From DATKCT01 sp035513055 (lineage in GTDB: Bacteria > Verrucomicrobiota > Verrucomicrobiia > Verrucomicrobiales > DEV007): 64,000 nt of DNA. The position numbers and the translations under genes were made by a program. The notes below the pieces were generated by a model. That model was not told the DNA's origin. It worked only from the letters and a program-made list of their open reading frames with translations, and searched no databases. Numbering within the stretch: position 1 is the first letter of the stretch; every line of letters starts with the position of its first letter. Location: positions 8,089 through 72,088 of the forward strand of contig DATKCT010000187.1 in assembly GCA_035513055.1 (NCBI GenBank), given 5' to 3'. Shown here one piece after another: positions 42,590 to 50,631 of this stretch.

Positions 42590-44491
42590 TCAGGGTATCG
42601 CCGCATCTTCTAAGACGACGCGGACGCGGAAGAACAGGCTGGGAGGGAATGGAAGTAGGGATGCATGGACGGCGATGATGCCTGCGTCTTTCGCGTCCTC
42701 ACGCAGGGAGAATCCGGGGAAGGTCTTGCTTCCTCCGAGGAGGATCCGCCATCCTTCCGCGAGACTATCGCTGCGGAACTCGGCTACGGGAGTCCAAAGG
42801 TCCAGGTTAGAAGAGGCTTCCAAGATGTAGATCAGATCGGCGGCGTCCTGACGTCTCGAGAAGGTGAAATCGGCAGTATGAGGATCCACCGAGAGGCCGT
42901 GGGGATCCAATTGCTCGAAGCGCAGGGGATGTCCTCCGAAAGCGTATTCTAAGAGGTTGCTCCTCCCGTCGGTGTCGGGATCGGCGCTGGGCAGCGGATT
43001 GGCGACGGCTCCGGCGGGAATCCCGGATTTCATGGAGTCAAACCACTGGGGATAGGTGAGGAGACCGGGGGAGGCCTGGTGCAGCACGGCGATGGCATCG
43101 AGATCGAAGCCCCCCGTCGGGAAGGGCGTGGGGAAGGGATCGTTCACGGGGTTTCCACCGCTATCGAAGGATGCGAAAGCGGGATTGAGAGAGCCGACGA
43201 CATCGACGATCCGCACGAAAGACACGCTGGAGAGACCGAGGACCGAGAGGTCAAATCCCGTTCCCAGTCCCGCGGGGTAAAGACCGGCGAAGTTCTCCAG
43301 GGAGGAGGGATCGAGGGCGCCAAAGGTCCCTATCTGGCGCGTGGAAGCGTTGCCTTGCAGAGCGGGAAAGCGATGGAAAGCCTGGCCGTCGCTGCTGACT
43401 TCGACGAACGCCAGTTCGAGAAACAGGGAGGAGAAACCGTTCTCGAAAACTGCAAAATCCGGACCCGGACCGTCGATAATGGGAAGGGAGAAGGAGAGAG
43501 TGATGGAACCGCCATCGCCTAGACTCACCACGGGGAAGGGGTTGTCGGCGGCGGCATCCGCGGGGCCGAGGGCGAAATCGGGAAACCCATGGGACGCCAA
43601 GGGAGAGGCGGGATCTCCGGCGAACTCGGGACCTGGACGGAAGTCGGCGACGCCAGTGGCCCAGGCTTTGATGGAGGGGTCTGCGGCGTCGATGGCTGGA
43701 TTCCCGGCCCGAATGGGGCCGGCGAAGAGGGCGCCGAGCAGGGAGCACCAGAAAAGCAGGGTCGACCGCGCCGCGACCCCGGACGAGCATCGCCTCCGAG
43801 TGGAACGGCTCTCAGGGCGGCGCCGGCGGCGCCGGATCAAGACCGCGAAAGACAAGGCGGCCAGCGCCGGCGCCGAGGCTTCTGGGATGGGAGAAACGGC
43901 GACTGGTTGGGCCGGGCTGCGGCTTCCGTCTCCGTAAATGAACCCATCCCAGGCCCCGTCGGCGAGGGGCCGGTTGTGGATGCCGGTACTCGAGAACGTC
44001 CAAGGGGCAGGATCGTCGGGGTCGTAGGGATTGCCGAGCGGGACGACCTCAGTTGCGGGCGGGACGGCATGGCCGTTTTGGGCAGGGTCGTCGGGATGGA
44101 AGTAGACCTCATTGTTGACGAGATAGTTCCAGAAGCTGGAAACGCCGTCCCAGCCAGGGCGAAACCGGTCTGCGGTTCCGTCGAGATCTGCGTCAAAGCG
44201 GAAATGGGATACGAATTCCTCATCGACGCCGGCGATGTTGAGGCGGGGATCGGCCTGAAGGATAGTTCGGAGCATATCGGTTGCGGAGGTGGGATCGGAC
44301 GGGTTCCAGCGAAATCCCCAAGCCAAGGGCGCCAGGCCATCGTCCCAGTCAATGACGAGAACGGCGCGATGCGCCCCTGGGGAATCGGATCCGGTCCAAA
44401 AGCGGATGTCCTGCAGGCTGAAGGCAGCGGGGCAGGGCAGGACGGGGAAGGCCGCCAGAAAGGCGGCCACGGTGAGGCGGCATCGGGTCAT
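42590..44491 (-). CDS. cobalamin-riboswitch-controlled fusion of a PEP-CTERM-type protein and a second surface protein
   Basis: The 633-residue frame looks like two exported proteins joined without a stop codon. Residues 1-23 are a signal peptide. Residues 24-195 contain WTGSDSPGAHRAVLVIDWDDG and LAWGFRWNPSDPTSATDML. Residues 200-225 read IPEASAPALAALSFAVLIRR and more Arg, a PEP-CTERM-type sorting tail. A second signal-like segment follows (TLLFWCSLLGALFAGPIRA, about 240-260), then a beta-rich surface domain (VSLGDGGSITLSFSLPIIDG, GPDFAVFENGF) and a beta-rich C-terminal region ending in FFRVRVVL. A cobalamin riboswitch lies directly upstream, so the proteins probably serve corrinoid capture at the cell surface. 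Confidence 0.75.
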   Translation of the reverse strand: MTRCRLTVAAFLAAFPVLPCPAAFSLQDIRFWTGSDSPGAHRAVLVIDWDDGLAPLAWGFRWNPSDPTSATDMLRTILQADPRLNIAGVDEEFVSHFRFDADLDGTADRFRPGWDGVSSFWNYLVNNEVYFHPDDPAQNGHAVPPATEVVPLGNPYDPDDPAPWTFSSTGIHNRPLADGAWDGFIYGDGSRSPAQPVAVSPIPEASAPALAALSFAVLIRRRRRRPESRSTRRRCSSGVAARSTLLFWCSLLGALFAGPIRAGNPAIDAADPSIKAWATGVADFRPGPEFAGDPASPLASHGFPDFALGPADAAADNPFPVVSLGDGGSITLSFSLPIIDGPGPDFAVFENGFSSLFLELAFVEVSSDGQAFHRFPALQGNASTRQIGTFGALDPSSLENFAGLYPAGLGTGFDLSVLGLSSVSFVRIVDVVGSLNPAFASFDSGGNPVNDPFPTPFPTGGFDLDAIAVLHQASPGLLTYPQWFDSMKSGIPAGAVANPLPSADPDTDGRSNLLEYAFGGHPLRFEQLDPHGLSVDPHTADFTFSRRQDAADLIYILEASSNLDLWTPVAEFRSDSLAEGWRILLGGSKTFPGFSLREDAKDAGIIAVHASLLPFPPSLFFRVRVVLEDAAIP

Positions 44492-44514
44492 CTTTTTGGC
44501 GCGAAAAGATTATC

Positions 44515-44697
44515 TGGCTCCGCGACGCCTCCGTATTCTGGCTTCCGGCTTCGGACCTCCTTCCCGCCTTCACCCGCCCGGGAGCGGATTGGCGTATGGG
44601 AATTCGTAACCGGTTACAGCAGCGCGACTGCTCCGGATTTTCACCGGATTCCGAGCGGCGGGCGGAGGGAGCGAGACGGGAATCTCTCTCCCGGCGG
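44515..44697 (-). promoter_or_regulatory. cobalamin (adenosylcobalamin-type) riboswitch
   Basis: On the minus strand the core reads GGAATCCGGTGAAAATCCGG, then AGCAGTCGCGCTGCTGTAA, the strongly conserved centre of B12 riboswitches. A B12-box-like GAAGCCAGAATAC follows about 75 nt later (near 44553-44535). The element ends about 25-40 bp before the ATG at 44491. Binding of B12 normally shuts the downstream gene off. The left boundary overlaps the end of rodA, so the limits are approximate. Confidence 0.85.
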
Positions 44698-44698
44698 C

Positions 44699-45946
44699 TT
44701 AGATAAACTGTGTCCGGGGAGAGGCAAGCGATTTTCCTTCTGGGGGCGAGTAAAAGAGGCTGTCCTCGGAGAGGGCATCTTGCGCGCGGCGATGGACCCA
44801 CACGCTTTGGACCATGCCGAGCAGGAACATGCAGGTCACGGCGAAGGTGCCGCCATAACTGACGAGTGGCAGGGGAAGGCCGGTGACGGGAACGAGCAGG
44901 ACGGTCATTCCGATGTTGAGGAAGACATGGACAAAAAGCATGCCTACGGCGCCGACGACAATGAGCCGGCCGGTTTCATCGCGGCTGTAGAAGCCGACGA
45001 AGAGGCAGAGCATGAGCAGGAGACAGAAGGCTGTGATCACCAGGAGGCAGCCGCGGAAGCCGAATTGTTCGGCGATAACGGCGAAGATGTAGTCATTGAT
45101 CTGAACTCGCGGGCTGAGGAGGCCGATTTCGGTGAGGGTTTGGGCGTCGGCGTTTTCGGCCTTGATCCGGTTGCCGAGGAAGCCTTTGCCCTCGGCTCCA
45201 CCGGAAGCGATGGTCACGAGAAAGAGGCGCGTATCCCAGCCTTCATCCCGTTCGAGGATGGATTCGCCTTGGCGATAGGCTTGGAAGACGTTAATGCGCA
45301 GCCGTTGATAGTCGTCCAGGCCAAAGACGTAGGCCCAGGGGAAGAGATTGACGCCGAGCAGCGTGATCACGAAGAGGTAACGCAGGGGAATGCGGGCGAG
45401 AAGGAGGATGAAGGCGACGGTCGGCAGCCAGACGAAGGCGGAACCGATGTCGGGCTCGAGAATAATGAGAACGAGCGGCGCGAGGACAAGTCCGGCGGTG
45501 AGGGCAAGGCGCAGGAAGGGGTTTTCGAAAACGGGATGCAAGCGGCGAAGTTCGCCGAGGGCGACGGCGAGAGCGATGATGCCTCCGACGATCGCGATCT
45601 GGGAGGGTTGGACACTGAGCCCGGCGATTTCGATCCAACTGCGGGCTCCGGATTTAACCTCGCCGATGAAGCGCACGGCTGTGAGTCCGGCGATGCCGGC
45701 TAGGTAGAAGGGGAAAGCTCCCCACCGGACCCACCGGTAGTCGGTGAGGCTGGCGGCGAAGTAGACGGCGAATCCGACCAAGATCCAGACGATTTGGCGC
45801 TTGTAATAACTGGCCAGATAGGCGTGTTCCCCTGTGCGCATGAAGGAAGCGCTGTAGATGGCGCAGACGCCGAAGGCGAGCAGGCCGGTCATGGTTAGGA
45901 ATAGGATCCAGTTATGACCCAGAAACTTCCGGAATAGGGGAGTCAT
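44699..45946 (-). CDS. rodA: rod-shape-determining peptidoglycan polymerase RodA (SEDS family)
   Basis: The 415-residue protein has about ten membrane segments and the SEDS signatures: SGARSWIEIAGLSVQPSQ (about 107-124), ILEPDIGSAFVWLP with the conserved Asp, and the late GLPLPLVSYGGTF. Length and motifs fit RodA rather than FtsW. RodA polymerises glycan strands during elongation together with a class B PBP, which is not in the window. The stop codon lies at the 5' border of the riboswitch. Confidence 0.9.
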   Translation of the reverse strand: MTPLFRKFLGHNWILFLTMTGLLAFGVCAIYSASFMRTGEHAYLASYYKRQIVWILVGFAVYFAASLTDYRWVRWGAFPFYLAGIAGLTAVRFIGEVKSGARSWIEIAGLSVQPSQIAIVGGIIALAVALGELRRLHPVFENPFLRLALTAGLVLAPLVLIILEPDIGSAFVWLPTVAFILLLARIPLRYLFVITLLGVNLFPWAYVFGLDDYQRLRINVFQAYRQGESILERDEGWDTRLFLVTIASGGAEGKGFLGNRIKAENADAQTLTEIGLLSPRVQINDYIFAVIAEQFGFRGCLLVITAFCLLLMLCLFVGFYSRDETGRLIVVGAVGMLFVHVFLNIGMTVLLVPVTGLPLPLVSYGGTFAVTCMFLLGMVQSVWVHRRAQDALSEDSLFYSPPEGKSLASPRTQFI

Positions 45947-45991
45947 GGCCGTTGCGGACGATCGCGCGAGGCGGGGAAAGGGGCGCCGCTC

Positions 45992-46792
45992 TCAAGTCGA
46001 ATAGAGAAACCCGGTGAGCGGGCTCGTCGCCTCGGCGGAAGAGGAACTTGGGGGAAGACCGGCCTCGAAAGCGCCGCGGCCGGCGGCAACGGCGAGCCGG
46101 AAAGCGTTGGCCATGGCGACCGGATCCGGGGAAACGGCGATGGCGGTGTTGATAAGGACGGCGGCGGCGCCCATTTCCATGGCTTCCGCGGCGTGGCTGG
46201 GGGCGCCCAGTCCGGCGTCGACGATGACGGGGACGGAACTCTGCTCGATGATAATGCGGATTTGGGCCCGGGTTTCCAGACCGCGGTTGCTTCCGATGGG
46301 CGCACCTAAGGGCATGACCGCTGCGCATCCCGCGTCCTGCAACCGTTTAGCCAGAACGGGGTCGGCGTTGATATAGGGGAGGACGGTGAAGCCTTCGGCA
46401 GCGAGGATCTCCGCGGCTTCGAGGGTCTCGATCGGGTCGGGAAGAAGATAGCGGGGATCGGGATGGATTTCGAGCTTGACCCAGGGAGGCAACCCGGCCG
46501 TGACCGCCAAGCGGGCCAGACGGACGGCTTCCGCGGCGGTGCTGGCGCCGCTGGTGTTGGGGAGGATCAGGAAGCGCTGGGGATCGATGGCGTCGAGGAT
46601 GTTGGAAAAGGGATCGTCGCGGCCGGAGAGGTCGGCCCGGCGCAGGGCGACGGTGACGATCTCGGTTTGGGCCGCATCGAGCGCAGAGGTCATGACCTCC
46701 GGCGAGGAGAATTTTCCGGTGCCTAGGAGAAGGCGAGACTGAAAAAGCCGGTCTCCGAGGAGAAAATCAGGATGCGTGTTGGGTGGAGGCAT
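45992..46792 (-). CDS. thiG: thiazole synthase ThiG
   Basis: The ATG at 46792 gives 266 residues, the usual length. The TIM-barrel motifs of ThiG are present: FQSRLLLGTGKFSS (about 17-30), the Schiff-base lysine K106 in W-V-K-L-E-I, VLPYINADPVLAKRLQDAGC, and MPLGAPIGSNRG plus VPVIVDAGLGAPSHAAEAMEMG. ThiG joins 1-deoxy-xylulose phosphate, dehydroglycine and ThiS-thiocarboxylate to form the thiazole of thiamine. thiS, thiH/thiO are not adjacent. It lies 45 bp upstream of rodA. Confidence 0.93.
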   Translation of the reverse strand: MPPPNTHPDFLLGDRLFQSRLLLGTGKFSSPEVMTSALDAAQTEIVTVALRRADLSGRDDPFSNILDAIDPQRFLILPNTSGASTAAEAVRLARLAVTAGLPPWVKLEIHPDPRYLLPDPIETLEAAEILAAEGFTVLPYINADPVLAKRLQDAGCAAVMPLGAPIGSNRGLETRAQIRIIIEQSSVPVIVDAGLGAPSHAAEAMEMGAAAVLINTAIAVSPDPVAMANAFRLAVAAGRGAFEAGLPPSSSSAEATSPLTGFLYST

Positions 46793-46832
46793 GCCGGGAT
46801 GGGCAGGCGGAGAACGGCGAAGGAATCGCCCT

Positions 46833-47999
46833 TCAGGAACCGGGCGTCCGGCCGGCGCTCCCTTGGAGATAGCGTTTCGACATTTTGAAATAGGCGATCC
46901 GCGTCCATTGATCGGCGGGCGCCTTAGCCTCCTTCGATTCAAGGAGTTCGACGGTCCAATCCTTTTCCAGGTTGCCCCGGTATTCCATGAAGATCATGGG
47001 GTTGCCGTAGCCCTCGGTGCCGATGGCAATCGAGCGAGGCGAGTCTGCGTTGGCAGGGCGGCCGTTGTCGAAGTGGAAGGTGTGGGCGTCTCCCCGGATT
47101 CGTCCATCAGGATCGCGAAGCAACACTTGCAGATAGGACTCGCCGGACCCGCCGGTGGTCTCGATTTCGACGGCCGGAAGAAACTTGGCTTCCGGACGGG
47201 CGGCATCGCCGTCTTGGCGGTCACGCCAGTAGGTTTCGATTTTGGAAATAGTGAGAAACTTGCCCTGCGCCGGAAGCCGGAGAGAATCCTCAGGCGCGTC
47301 CGCGGATGCTTTCGTGCGCTCGGGAAGCATGAGACTGACGAACGCAATCCCGCCCGCGAGAATGACGAGGGCAATACCGGCCAGTGCGGCTTTTTCCATC
47401 CCTCGGAGTCCCGCCGGCCCGCTGGCTGGCGGCGCGCTGGCGGGAGAAGCTTTCGGTGGAAGGGGTGGATTGGAAGCGGCAGCCGCTGGACCGGACCCGG
47501 AAGAGGGAGGAGCAGCGGGTTGCTCTGCTTTGGGAGCAGGGGCTGGGGCGGGTTGGGTGGGCGGCGGAGCTTCGATGCTTGGCTGCCGGGGCTGGCTGAC
47601 GGGCTCGTCGCCGGTCTCGAACGAATCGGCGGCGGGGCGGAACGAGGAAGTCGAGGGCGTCTGCTCTGGCGCACGCCGGCCTGGCTCTGAGGAGGGCGGC
47701 TGACGTTTGGAAGCCGCCTGAGCAGGCGCGTTGAAGGGCTGAGGAGCGGGGGCGCGAAACGGCTCGCTTCGGCCCGGAACGCGCTCGCCAGGCATGTGGG
47801 CCCGTTCGATCGCGGGTTCCGCGGGATCATCGAGATTTTCGAGACTGAGTTCCGACCCTTGATCGAGAGCAGGATGGTCCTCGGGAGGAGGCGCCGGATT
47901 TTTCGATGGCGGGCCGGCCGCAGAGGTTTCCTCCAGAAAATCTCCCAAATCGTCGACGAAGCGGTCGCGCGAGCCGGGGCGTTTGGATTCGTCGGCCAT
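46833..47999 (-). CDS. proline-rich membrane protein of unknown function
   Basis: The ATG at 47999 is preferred over the one at 48062. The 388-residue protein has a long low-complexity cytoplasmic part rich in Pro, Ala, Ser and Glu (about 1-215), one membrane segment (AALAGIALVILAGGIAFVSL, about 228-247) and a soluble beta-type domain of about 140 residues (TISKIETYWRDR, EIETTGGSGESYLQVLLRD, GNPMIFMEYRG). No family is recognised. It lies 40 bp upstream of thiG on the same strand and is divergent from the DUF721 gene. Confidence 0.65.
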   Translation of the reverse strand: MADESKRPGSRDRFVDDLGDFLEETSAAGPPSKNPAPPPEDHPALDQGSELSLENLDDPAEPAIERAHMPGERVPGRSEPFRAPAPQPFNAPAQAASKRQPPSSEPGRRAPEQTPSTSSFRPAADSFETGDEPVSQPRQPSIEAPPPTQPAPAPAPKAEQPAAPPSSGSGPAAAASNPPLPPKASPASAPPASGPAGLRGMEKAALAGIALVILAGGIAFVSLMLPERTKASADAPEDSLRLPAQGKFLTISKIETYWRDRQDGDAARPEAKFLPAVEIETTGGSGESYLQVLLRDPDGRIRGDAHTFHFDNGRPANADSPRSIAIGTEGYGNPMIFMEYRGNLEKDWTVELLESKEAKAPADQWTRIAYFKMSKRYLQGSAGRTPGS

Positions 48000-48136
48000 G
48001 CCTGTAAACGGTGAAGAGTGAAGTATCACTGGCATCATCTCGGGGGGTGAACGGAAATGCAACCTCGAACGTCCGCGGGCGTTGGGGATTTGTTTGCTTG
48101 GCTTGGGGATGATTGCGGCGATGCTTAAAGACCGGA

Positions 48137-48496
48137 ATGATGCGGCAACGGAGGCGGCGAAACGTCGAACGGGTTACTCCGGATCTGGAGGAGGACCGGG
48201 GGTTTGAGGATGCGTTTCAATCCGTTGGCGAGGTTCTCCCCGAGGTGTTGAAGAAGCTGCGCCTCGAGGACCGTCTGACGTTGCATCAGATCGAGCAAAC
48301 GTGGTCGAACCTGGTCGGTCCGTCGGTGGCCCGGCAGGCGCGTCCGGCTCGTTTGGTGAGGTCGGCACTGGTGATTCAAGTATTGCAGCCCAGCGTCCGT
48401 TACTTTTTGGAGACGCGCCGGACGGCTTTGTTGCAACATTTTCAGGCCCGCTTTGGCGCAGAGCGGATCGGGGCGATCCGTTTCGTTGTGAGTTGA
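48137..48496 (+). CDS. DUF721 (DciA-like) protein
   Basis: The 119-residue protein (a longer start at 48113 exists) has the DUF721 pattern: LPEVLKKLRLEDRLTLHQIEQTWSNLVGPSVARQARPARL followed by SALVIQVLQPSVRYFL and a short tail. DUF721 proteins include DciA, the helicase operator that loads DnaB in bacteria lacking DnaC. Length and small size fit. The folB gene follows on the same strand. Confidence 0.75.
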   Translation: MMRQRRRRNVERVTPDLEEDRGFEDAFQSVGEVLPEVLKKLRLEDRLTLHQIEQTWSNLVGPSVARQARPARLVRSALVIQVLQPSVRYFLETRRTALLQHFQARFGAERIGAIRFVVS

Positions 48497-48601
48497 GGGG
48501 TGGAGCGTAGGGCCGAGAGGCAGCGAGGCGAGGGATCAGACGTAGGGCCAAAGATGCAGATGCCGGAGCAGGGAACAGGGGAGGTTGAGGGTTCCTTTCG
48601 G

Positions 48602-48982
48602 ATGGATGGATCAAAACGGAGCGGCGGCCGCATCGAGATCTCGGGTCTTCGTTTGCGGACGCGGGTGGGTGTGCCCGAGGATGAGCGCCGTATTCCGCAG
48701 GAAGTATCGATCGATCTGGCCATGGCGCCGACGAACGGCCTATTCGATCTGGGAGATCGATTAGAAGGGGCTGTCGATTACCACGCCGTGGCGCTTTTGG
48801 TCGAGGGCATCGCCGCCGCGGGTCAACGGCGGCTCATCGAAACGCTGGCGCAAGACATTCTCGATGGCGTGATGGACTCGTTTCCGGTGGCGGAACTGGA
48901 AGTGGTGATTCGCAAGTTTGTTCTTGCGGACACCGACCATGTGGCCGTGCGCTTATGGCGGCGCCGGGATGGGCCTTTTTGA
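48602..48982 (+). CDS. FolB-family dihydroneopterin aldolase
   Basis: The domain starts at RIEISGLRLRTRVGVPEDER and continues with EVSIDLAMAP, DRLEGAVDYHAVALLVEGI, RRLIETLAQDILD and ELEVVIRKF, the standard FolB layout with the catalytic Tyr in D-Y and the Glu-Thr in the L-I-E-T-L-A motif. The final region TDHVAVRLWRRR fits too. The ATG at 48602 gives a normal length of 126 residues; longer starts at 48500 (GTG) and 48554 add a disordered stretch. FolB makes 6-hydroxymethyl-dihydropterin in folate synthesis. Confidence 0.85.
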   Translation: MDGSKRSGGRIEISGLRLRTRVGVPEDERRIPQEVSIDLAMAPTNGLFDLGDRLEGAVDYHAVALLVEGIAAAGQRRLIETLAQDILDGVMDSFPVAELEVVIRKFVLADTDHVAVRLWRRRDGPF

Positions 48983-49009
48983 GGCGCCGGGAGCGTTGGC
49001 GGAGCCGAA

Positions 49010-49245
49010 CCCGCATTTCTCATACCCTTACTGCTGTGGCGCGCTGCGCCCCGTCCTGCCCACATTCCGCTGGCCTCGGGCTTGAGCAGGGTCTATTCAC
49101 CCAGCTCTGCGCCCTCGGCTGCGCGCGGCGTTGCCGTCGTTGCGCTCCGCCCTTCGGGCAGCCCAGAGAGCTGGCTGTCTCCGTCGCTCGGCTGGCAGGA
49201 AGGGGTTGGCAGCGCCTCGCGACGAAACGGTATGAGAAATGCGGG
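49010..49245 (+). repeat. REP/REPIN-like element, full-length reference copy
   Basis: The 236-bp element begins CCCGCATTTCTCATACCC and ends GGTATGAGAAATGCGGG, a perfect 17-bp terminal inverted repeat with further imperfect pairing inside (GGCGCGCTGC against GAGGCGCTGCC). The interior carries GAGCAGGGT, CGCCCTCGGCTGCGCGCGG, GTTGCCGTCG and GCAGCCCAGAG. No coding capacity is evident. The right end reads into AATGCGGGCTATGG, an alternative start of the sigma factor frame. Confidence 0.9.
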
Positions 49246-49403
49246 CTATGGAGATTTCCCAACGAAGAAGATTGAGCTTGAACGGGATTAGGCTGTCGAA
49301 GATCCCGACAAAAGGAAAGCGCTTGACCGGCTCTGAGTCTATTTCCACGGTGGCATCCTCTTCCGCCGCGCAACCATTGGTTTCCGCGGGAGGGAAAGCG
49401 TCG

Positions 49404-49994
49404 ATGGATCGAAAGGAGGAAGCAAATGGGGACGCGGAGCTTGTGCGGCGGGCGCAAGCAGGAGATACCAAGGCCTTCGATGAGCTGGTTCTGAAGTTCA
49501 CGTCCCGCTTGCACGGGCTCGTTTACAACATGACCGCGAATCGAGAGGACACCGACGACCTGCTTCAGGACATCTTCGCCAAGGCCTACCGCTCGCTGAG
49601 GCGGTTCCGGGGACATTCCTCCTTCTACACCTGGATCTACACGATCGCGGTGAACATGACCTTGAACTTTCTGAAGAAGCGGGGCCGGCGTCAGACCACG
49701 AGTCTGGAGCAACTGGACTTTGAGGCCATCGACCGCGACGTGGCCTTGGGCGGCTTGTTGTCCAACAGCGATCCGGTTCGCGAGACCCACATCCACGAAC
49801 TGCAGCGGAGATTGAACGAGGCCATGTTGCGGCTGTCTGAGGATCACAGAGCGGTGGTCACCATGTTCGATATTCAGGGGCTTCCACACTCCGAGATTAG
49901 CGAGATCCTCGGGATTTCTCAGGGGACGGTGCGATCCCGGTTGTTTTATGCCCACAGGCAGCTCCAGAATTTTCTGGAGGAATTCCGCAGATGA
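49404..49994 (+). CDS. ECF-type (RpoE-like) RNA polymerase sigma factor
   Basis: The ATG at 49404 is preferred; the long frame upstream comes from the REP end. The 196-residue product has region 2 (about 10-80: AELVRRAQAGDTKAFDELV, REDTDDLLQDIFAKAYRSL, RGHSSFYTWIYTIAVNMTLNFL) and region 4 (about 130-190: RLSEDHRAVVTMFDIQGLPHSEISEILGISQGTVRSRLFYAR-like). It recruits RNA polymerase to stress or envelope promoters. The next gene encodes a membrane protein that may be its regulator. Confidence 0.93.
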   Translation: MDRKEEANGDAELVRRAQAGDTKAFDELVLKFTSRLHGLVYNMTANREDTDDLLQDIFAKAYRSLRRFRGHSSFYTWIYTIAVNMTLNFLKKRGRRQTTSLEQLDFEAIDRDVALGGLLSNSDPVRETHIHELQRRLNEAMLRLSEDHRAVVTMFDIQGLPHSEISEILGISQGTVRSRLFYAHRQLQNFLEEFRR

Positions 49995-50046
49995 ACGGGA
50001 GCAACGGCGCCCGGGTCTAAGTCACAGAAGAGAGTCTACAGCCAGC

Positions 50047-50520
50047 ATGAGCGAACCTCGATTTTCCGGAGATGACGGGTGGGTGACCTCCCTGTTGCGT
50101 CTGAAGCGCTATGAGGCGCCGGAACCCGGTTACGCCGTGGATTTTCTCGAGCGCTTCCGGGAGCGGCAGCGGGCGGAGATGCTGAAGGGATCGGCGACGC
50201 GGCTTTGGCTGGAGCGTTTGGGAACCTATTTGGACAGCGGGCTTTTCCCGCGATGGATGGTCGCAACGGGAGCTGGAGCGGCGCTCGCAGCGATGGGCGG
50301 GCTGGCTTGGTGGGGAGGACAGGAGTTGCGAGGGCCGTCGATGGCCGGCGGGTTTCCGAGCAGTGGAGTTTATCTCGATTCGCGGGCAGTGGTTCCGGTC
50401 GAGTTGCAGGGTCCCTTTGTTCCCTTTCCTGCGACGGATGTTGGGCAGGCGGGATCGTTTGACCATATTCAGTTGGTTCCTCCGGACTATGTGGCTCCGG
50501 ACCTGCGACCCGGTCCTTAA
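50047..50520 (+). CDS. membrane protein, putative anti-sigma partner
   Basis: The ATG at 50047 gives 157 residues. An N-terminal cytoplasmic part of about 75 residues has WVTSLLRLKRYEAPEPGYAVDFLERFRERQ. One membrane segment follows (MVATGAGAALAAMGGLAWWG, about 78-97) and then a short exported tail. The position 52 bp after an ECF sigma gene and the single-pass topology suggest an anti-sigma role, but there is no zinc-binding H-x3-C-x2-C motif. The stop codon is directly followed by a REP end. Confidence 0.6.
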   Translation: MSEPRFSGDDGWVTSLLRLKRYEAPEPGYAVDFLERFRERQRAEMLKGSATRLWLERLGTYLDSGLFPRWMVATGAGAALAAMGGLAWWGGQELRGPSMAGGFPSSGVYLDSRAVVPVELQGPFVPFPATDVGQAGSFDHIQLVPPDYVAPDLRPGP

Positions 50521-50553
50521 CCCACATTTCTCATACTGTTTCCGCTGTGGGCT
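50521..50553 (+). repeat. REP left-end fragment
   Basis: CCCACATTTCTCATACTG then TTTCCGCTGTGGGCT starts right after the TAA of the preceding gene and matches the left end of the REP family. The remaining element is absent. Confidence 0.7.
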
Positions 50554-50631
50554 AGAGAAAGGCGGGCCTCCGATAGAACTGGCGCTGAAGGGCAGTTCAT
50601 GCTTTCTTAGGGGCAACCCCCTTGCCGCACG

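Noticed and set aside
42590..43790. Second half of the B12-controlled protein as a separate gene starting at ATG 43790
   Set aside because: That ATG is in a different frame from the surface domain; the fused frame is kept, with the frameshift possibility noted as a finding.
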